Origin: Acetobacteraceae bacterium
GTDB lineage: Bacteria; Pseudomonadota; Alphaproteobacteria; Acetobacterales; Acetobacteraceae
Length of the DNA: 10,310 nucleotides
Direction: 5' to 3'
NCBI GenBank assembly: GCA_030044345.1
Contig: JASHVY010000107.1
Coordinates: 1 to 10,310 of the forward strand
The translations under genes were made by a program, and so were the position numbers. The notes beneath the pieces are model-generated. The model had not been told where the DNA came from. It was given only the letters and a program-made list of their open reading frames with translations, and did no database searches. This document shows, one piece after another, positions 6,057-10,310 of this stretch; positions within the stretch are counted from its first letter, which is position 1, and every line of letters begins with the position of its first letter.

Positions 6057-9026
6057 TCATTTGGCGGGCCCGCCCCGGATCGAAGCGCCAATGCCCGCAG
6101 GGCTGGGGGCCGGCCTCATCCTTTTTGCGGTTCGTTCCAGCGCAGCGGCGAGCACCCGCACGGAATGCAGCGCCGGGCGGCCGGCAAGATCAGCGATTTG
6201 GTGACGGCAGGACGTCCCGTCGGCGACGATCAGATCATCCGGACCTGCCACCTTGAGCGCGGGCAGAAGCCCCGCCGCCGCAATCGCCCGCGAAACGGGC
6301 TCGGTCTCGACCTGATATCCGAAGGCGCCGGCCATGCCGCAGCAGGTGGCAACAATCGGGCGTACCGTGAGATCGGGGATTTGCCGAAGCGCTGCCAGCG
6401 TCGCCGGAAAGGCCCCGAAGGATTTCTGATGGCAATGGCCGTGCACATGCGCCACGCCGCCGCGAGGGCTGAACGGAAGCGATGGTTTCTCCCGGGCCAG
6501 GAACTCACCGAGCAGCATTGCCCGTTCGGCAAGTGCCCGCGCCTCCGTGCCGGGCAGGAGAGCCGGGATCTCGTCACGCAGCGTCAGCAGGCAGGAGGGT
6601 TCAAGCCCGATCACAGGGCGCTCCCCGGTGCAGGCGCGGATGAGCCGATCGGCCTCCTTCCGTGCCTGGCCGACAAGGCCGGCGGCAAGATAGGTGCGGC
6701 CACAGCAAAGCGGCCGACCCGAGGAAGCGGGCATGACGGCGCGATAGCCTGCCGCCGCCAGCACACGACACGCGGCACGCAGATTCTCTGGCTCGAAATA
6801 GCGGTTGAAGGTATCCGCGAGCAGCAGAACCTCGCCGCGCGCCGCCGGCACAGCGTTGGCCGCCTCGCCGTCGCGGAAAAAATCGCGGCGAAACGCGGGT
6901 AATTTGCGACGCGCGGCGATGCCGAGGAAACGCTCGGCCTGGCGGGCGAGAAAGGCACTGTGATTGCGAAGGTTGGCGAGCGGCGCGAGCCGTGCGGCGA
7001 AAGGGGCATAACGGGGAAGAGCCGCGATCATGCGCTCCCTTCGTCCCACGCCACGCTGCGCCGCACGGGCGGCAAGCACCTCGATCTTCATCCGTGCCAT
7101 GTCCACGCCCGTCGGGCATTCGCGCCGGCAAGCCTTGCAGGAAACGCAAAGCGCCATCGCCTCGGCGAGCGCGTCCGAGGACATCGCATCCGGCCCGAGC
7201 TGGCCGGTGAGTGCCAGGCGGAGCGTGTTGGCGCGCCCGCGGGTAAGGTGAATTTCCTCGCGCGTGGCGCGGAAGCTCGGACACATCACGCCGGCATCGA
7301 ACGCACGACAGGCGCCGTTGTTGTTGCACATCTCCACCGCGCCCAGGAATCCACCGAGCGGGCCGGGAAAGGCGGACCAGTCAAGCGCGGGCGTGAAGCC
7401 TTCCGCCGGCGCATAATCGGGGCCATAACGAAAAAGCCTCCGCTCATCCATGCGCGGCGGATCGACGATGCGGTTCGGATTGAAGAGCGTGCCGGGGTCG
7501 AACGCCTCCTTCACCAGAGCGAAAGCCGCGGTGATGCGCGGGCCGAACATCGCTTCGTGAAACTCGCTCCGCGCAATGCCGTCGCCATGCTCTCCGCTGT
7601 GGCTGCCTTTGTATTCGCGGACGAGGGCAAAACATTCCTCCGCGACTGCGCGCATCGTCGCGACATCCGCCGGATCCTTGAGGTTGAGCACCGGTCGGAC
7701 ATGCAGGCAGCCGACCGAGGCGTGGGCGTACCACGTGCCTTTCACGCCATGGCCGGCAAAGACGTCGTTCAGCCGATCCGTATAAGCGTCGAGATCGTCG
7801 AGATCGACTGCGCAATCCTCGATGAAAGAGACCGGTTTTCCATTCCCCTTCATCGACATCATGATATTGAGGCCGGCCTCGCGCACCGCGGCGATATCGG
7901 CCTGAAAGGCGGAATCCGTCGCCCGCACGACGGAATTCGGATGACCGAGATCCTCCATCGCCTCATCGAGCGCATCGAGCCGACGCGCGAGCGCCGCATC
8001 CTCCTCGCCGTGGAACTCGACGAGCAGGAGGCTGCCGGGGCGCCCGATCAGCATCCGCTCGATCGTCGGGCGATAGATCGGGATCGAGAGGCCGAGCGCG
8101 ATCATCGTGCTGTCCACCAGCTCGACCGCCTCGGGATCGAGCCCGACGAGCCGCCGGGTCGCCTGCATGGCGTGGCGGAAGGTGGGAAACTGGCAGATGC
8201 CGACGACCTTGCGCGGCTTGAGCGGCGCGAGCTTGAGCGTAAGCGCGGCGGAGAAAGCGAGGGTGCCCTCGGAACCAACCAGGAGGCGGGCGAGATTTTC
8301 ACGACCCGCCGCGCGTGCCTCCGGTGTGAGCACATCGATATTGTAGCCGCCGACACGGCGGAGCTGGCGCGGAAAGCGCGCAGCGATCTCGGCAGCCTCC
8401 GCCGCGCCGAGCGCGCGCAGCCGCTGGATCAGTTGCGCGATCGCCGTTGGCACCTCCGGTCCGAGATTGTCGGAAACCGGGCCGAACTCATGGCGCGTGC
8501 CATCGGCGAGCAGCGCTTCGATGGCAAGCACGTTGTCGGCCATCAGGCCGTAGCGGATCGATTTCGAGCCGCAGGAATTGTTGCCGGCCATGCCGCCGAT
8601 CGTCGCCCGCGCATGGGTCGAAGGATCGACCGGAAAGAAGAGCCCATGGGGTTTCAGCGCTTCATTGAGCGCGCCGAGCACAAGCCCGGGCTCGACGGTG
8701 GCCGTGCGCGCCTCGGGATCAATGGCAAGAATGCGCCGCAGATGGCGCGAGCAATCGATGACGATCGCCCGGTTGACGGTCTGGCCGCATTGGCTCGTCC
8801 CGCCGCCACGCGGCAATACCGGCACACCCTCCTCACGGGCAATGGCGAGCGTGGCCGCCACGTCCTCGATCCGCTCCGGCACGACGATGCCGATCGGCAC
8901 GACCTGATAGATCGAGGCATCGGTCGCATAGCGCCCACGGCTCGCCACGTCGAACAGGACGTCTCCGGCGATCGCCCGCTTGAGACGAAGAGCAAGACGG
9001 GCGTCTCCTGGCGCGATCACCGACAT
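6057..9026 (-). CDS. FAD and Fe-S D-2-hydroxyacid dehydrogenase, YdiJ / D-2-hydroxyglutarate dehydrogenase type
   Basis: 989 residues, close to the usual ~1000 of this fusion family. The FAD_binding_4 domain shows LPRGGGTSQCGQ (71-82), PVDPSTHARATIGGM (132-146), NNSCGSKSIRYG (149-160) and VGSEGTLAF (250-258). The FAD-oxidase C domain ends with SGEHGDGIARSEF (477-489). Fe-S motifs follow: CNNNGACR (Cys567, Cys573), MCPS (Cys582) and CVSCKACRRECP (Cys627, 630, 633, 637), the last a classical 4Fe-4S ligand set. The C-terminal part carries the CCG motifs LCCGR (774-775) and ATCCGMAG (895-896), as in GlpC/heterodisulfide-reductase-type subunits. The E. coli homologue YdiJ is reported to oxidise D-2-hydroxyglutarate to 2-oxoglutarate; D-lactate-like substrates remain possible here. 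Electrons probably go to an acceptor in the membrane or electron-transfer chain. The start is ATG at 9026, with GGAG 8 nt upstream; the frame stays open to 9428 only because it runs antisense over the aminotransferase. Confidence 0.93.
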   Translation of the reverse strand: MSVIAPGDARLALRLKRAIAGDVLFDVASRGRYATDASIYQVVPIGIVVPERIEDVAATLAIAREEGVPVLPRGGGTSQCGQTVNRAIVIDCSRHLRRILAIDPEARTATVEPGLVLGALNEALKPHGLFFPVDPSTHARATIGGMAGNNSCGSKSIRYGLMADNVLAIEALLADGTRHEFGPVSDNLGPEVPTAIAQLIQRLRALGAAEAAEIAARFPRQLRRVGGYNIDVLTPEARAAGRENLARLLVGSEGTLAFSAALTLKLAPLKPRKVVGICQFPTFRHAMQATRRLVGLDPEAVELVDSTMIALGLSIPIYRPTIERMLIGRPGSLLLVEFHGEEDAALARRLDALDEAMEDLGHPNSVVRATDSAFQADIAAVREAGLNIMMSMKGNGKPVSFIEDCAVDLDDLDAYTDRLNDVFAGHGVKGTWYAHASVGCLHVRPVLNLKDPADVATMRAVAEECFALVREYKGSHSGEHGDGIARSEFHEAMFGPRITAAFALVKEAFDPGTLFNPNRIVDPPRMDERRLFRYGPDYAPAEGFTPALDWSAFPGPLGGFLGAVEMCNNNGACRAFDAGVMCPSFRATREEIHLTRGRANTLRLALTGQLGPDAMSSDALAEAMALCVSCKACRRECPTGVDMARMKIEVLAARAAQRGVGRRERMIAALPRYAPFAARLAPLANLRNHSAFLARQAERFLGIAARRKLPAFRRDFFRDGEAANAVPAARGEVLLLADTFNRYFEPENLRAACRVLAAAGYRAVMPASSGRPLCCGRTYLAAGLVGQARKEADRLIRACTGERPVIGLEPSCLLTLRDEIPALLPGTEARALAERAMLLGEFLAREKPSLPFSPRGGVAHVHGHCHQKSFGAFPATLAALRQIPDLTVRPIVATCCGMAGAFGYQVETEPVSRAIAAAGLLPALKVAGPDDLIVADGTSCRHQIADLAGRPALHSVRVLAAALERTAKRMRPAPSPAGIGASIRGGPAK

Positions 9027-9117
9027 TCGGGGCACTCCGTTCCGGCTTATAAGGGGGACCCACAGCAGCCCGCGGGTCAATCCCCGCACGGCTCCCGGGC
9101 GGCGTAACTCGCTCCGG

Positions 9118-9146
9118 TTGCCGCGGCACCGGCCCCGAACCATAAT
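9118..9146 (+). promoter_or_regulatory. Candidate sigma70-type promoter of the aminotransferase
   Basis: TTGCCG (9118-9123, 4 of 6 to consensus) and CATAAT (9141-9146, 5 of 6) are spaced by exactly 17 nt. The inferred start near 9153 gives a leader of about 49 nt before the GTG at 9202. The placement in the 175-nt divergent spacer is sensible. It is a consensus match only. Confidence 0.5.
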
Positions 9147-9149
9147 TTT

Positions 9150-9192
9150 CCATCGGGGGATGGATGGCGTCCCGCCATCGCCCGGATGCGGG
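9150..9192 (+). promoter_or_regulatory. Three consecutive small hairpins in the aminotransferase leader
   Basis: CCATC/GATGG (9150-9154 with 9159-9163), then a perfect GATGGCG-TCC-CGCCATC (9163-9169 with 9173-9179), then CCCG-GATG-CGGG (9181-9184 with 9189-9192). The third overlaps the GGAG ribosome-binding site at 9191-9194. The central 7-bp palindrome could instead be an operator for a dimeric regulator. The pairing is visible in the sequence; a regulatory role is inference. Confidence 0.3.
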
Positions 9193-9201
9193 AGCGGAAG
9201 A

Positions 9202-10310
9202 GTGAAGCCTGCCAACAGCCTGCTGGCCGCGACCGGCACCACGATCTTCACGGTGATGTCGATCCTCGCCGCGCAGCACCGGGCGATCAATCTCGGCCAG
9301 GGATTCCCGGACACGGACGGGCCGGAGGACATGCTCGCCGCCGCCGCCGCTGCGCTGATGGATGGGCGCAACCAATATCCGCCGATGACCGGCGTGCCCG
9401 AGCTCCGCCAAGCGGTCGCCGCCGCCAATGCGCGCTTCTATGGGCTCGATGTCGATCCGGACCGCGAGGTCGTGGTGACGTCCGGGGCGACCGAGGCGCT
9501 CGTCGCCTGCCTGATGGCGCTGCTCGATCCGGGCGACGAGGTCGTGCTGATCGAGCCGCTCTACGACACCTACCTGCCGATGGTGAAAATGCTGGGCGCC
9601 GTGCCGCGGCTGGTCCGCCTCGCCCCGCCTGATTGGAGCCTGCCGCGGACGGAGCTTGCCGCGGCGTTCGGCCCACGCACCAAGGCGCTCCTGCTCAATA
9701 CGCCGATGAACCCGACCGGCAAGGTCTTCACCGCGGCCGAGCTCGCCTTCGTCGGTGAGCTGCTGCAGCACCATGACGCCTATGCAATTTGTGATGAAGT
9801 GTATGAACACCTCACCTACGACGGCTGGCGGCATATCCCGCTGATGACACTGCCCGGCCTCCGCCCGCGCACTTTGCGCATCGGCAGCGCGGGCAAGGCG
9901 TTCTCGCTCACCGGCTGGAAGGTGGGCTACGTCACGGCACCGGCGGAGCTCGCCAACTTCGTCGCCAAGGCGCATCAGAACCTCATCTTCACCACCCCGC
10001 CCAATCTTCAGCGGGCCGTGGCGTTCGGTCTCGCCAAGGACGATTCTTATTTCGCCGGCCTCGCCTCGGGCCTTGCCGCGAAACGAGACTTCCTGGCTGC
10101 CGGTCTCACTGCCCTCGGCATGGAAGTGCTGCCGTGCCAGGGAAGCTATTTCCTGATCGCCGATTTTGCCCCGCTCGGCTTTGCGGGCGACGATGTCGCT
10201 TTCTGCCGCCATATCACCGCGGAAGCCGGCGTCACGGCGATCCCGGTTTCGGCCTTCTACGATTCCGCCGCGCCAAGCCATTACGCGCGCTTCGCCTTCT
10301 GCAAGCGCGA
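9202..10310 (+). CDS. PLP-dependent aminotransferase class I/II, YbdL / kynurenine aminotransferase-like (3' partial)
   Basis: 369 codons are visible and the frame runs off the window; relatives are about 385-390 residues, so only the last ~20 are missing. The N-terminal INLGQGFPD (about 28-36) is the family's typical opening. Later come VTSGATEAL, NTPMNPTGK (Asn166 to Lys174, with Asn170 the conserved cofactor contact), DEVYEHLTYDG (Asp198, Tyr201), and SAGKAFSLTGWKVGY with Lys232 as the Schiff-base lysine. Near the end, HYARFAFCK carries Arg363, which binds the substrate carboxylate. The enzyme moves an amino group from an amino acid to a 2-oxo acid in the cytoplasm. Methionine/glutamine-phenylpyruvate and kynurenine aminotransferases share this fold, and substrate cannot be read off. 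The start is GTG at 9202, with GGAG 7 nt upstream. It is divergent from the YdiJ-type gene across 175 nt and has a candidate promoter at 9118-9146. Confidence 0.93.
   Translation, partial: MKPANSLLAATGTTIFTVMSILAAQHRAINLGQGFPDTDGPEDMLAAAAAALMDGRNQYPPMTGVPELRQAVAAANARFYGLDVDPDREVVVTSGATEALVACLMALLDPGDEVVLIEPLYDTYLPMVKMLGAVPRLVRLAPPDWSLPRTELAAAFGPRTKALLLNTPMNPTGKVFTAAELAFVGELLQHHDAYAICDEVYEHLTYDGWRHIPLMTLPGLRPRTLRIGSAGKAFSLTGWKVGYVTAPAELANFVAKAHQNLIFTTPPNLQRAVAFGLAKDDSYFAGLASGLAAKRDFLAAGLTALGMEVLPCQGSYFLIADFAPLGFAGDDVAFCRHITAEAGVTAIPVSAFYDSAAPSHYARFAFCKR

Noticed and set aside
9046..9080. TTGACC (9080 to 9075) with TTATAA (9052 to 9047) as promoter of the YdiJ-type gene
   Set aside because: The 22-nt spacer is too long for a sigma70 promoter, and the resulting leader would be only about 13 nt.
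6960..9107. 715-codon ORF on the + strand
   Set aside because: It is antisense to the YdiJ-type gene, whose motifs are unmistakable. The product is Arg/His-rich low-complexity sequence, as expected for antisense frames in GC-rich coding DNA.
9027..9428. N-terminal extension of the YdiJ-type protein by 134 residues
   Set aside because: It would run antisense through the aminotransferase start. The ATG at 9026 has a proper ribosome-binding site and gives family length.
8833..10281. 482-codon ORF on the minus strand
   Set aside because: It is antisense to the aminotransferase and overlaps the YdiJ-type start region; the aminotransferase shows complete catalytic motifs on the + strand.
1..10310. 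tRNA, rRNA, CRISPR array, attachment site or toxin-antitoxin pair
   Set aside because: I looked for cloverleaf-like segments, evenly spaced direct repeats and paired small genes in the spacers and saw none. Faint tRNA signals cannot be fully excluded by eye.

Overview
The window looks like an ordinary chromosomal segment of a GC-rich alphaproteobacterium, most likely Acetobacteraceae. This rests on protein character (DUF983, YdiJ-type and GlcD/Dld-type oxidases, a YddA-type ABC exporter), on high GC at third codon positions, and on an AT-rich intergenic sequence with snap-back poly-purine/poly-pyrimidine repeats that I associate from memory with that family. The taxonomic call is inference, not a database result. 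I see no rRNA, tRNA, CRISPR array, integrase, transposase or phage gene.

Layout: (1) 1-1167 (+) is the 3' part of an FAD-linked D-2-hydroxyacid (D-lactate/glycolate type) dehydrogenase. (2) 1168-1582 is an intergenic stretch with an AT-rich repeat patch and then a ~93-nt snap-back structure. (3) 1583-2451 (-) is a two-gene unit of tandem DUF983 zinc-ribbon membrane proteins, transcribed convergently toward the dehydrogenase. (4) 2831-3049 (+) is a small lipoprotein resembling the EexN entry-exclusion family, and 3348-3761 (+) is a secreted stand-alone OmpA peptidoglycan-binding domain. (5) 3855-3958 is a ~104-bp non-coding element with imperfect 22-nt terminal inverted repeats, lying between convergent genes and supplying the stop codon of the next one. 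(6) 3956-5722 (-) is an SbmA/YddA-type ABC exporter with fused membrane and ATPase domains. (7) 6057-9026 (-) is a 989-residue FAD plus Fe-S oxidoreductase of the YdiJ / D-2-hydroxyglutarate dehydrogenase type. (8) 9202 to the window end (+) is a class I/II PLP aminotransferase, divergent from (7) and cut by the window edge.

How the genes relate: the two flavoenzymes both oxidise D-2-hydroxyacids and probably feed electrons to the respiratory chain. The aminotransferase handles 2-oxo acids, so a metabolic link to its divergent YdiJ-type neighbour is plausible but unproven. Three envelope genes (DUF983 pair, lipoprotein, OmpA domain) and the exporter sit between them. Apart from the DUF983 pair, the genes appear to be separate transcription units. 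I found no convincing novel multigene system. The most noteworthy signals are the two structured intergenic elements, the tandem DUF983 duplication, and an EexN-like lipoprotein away from any visible conjugation gene.
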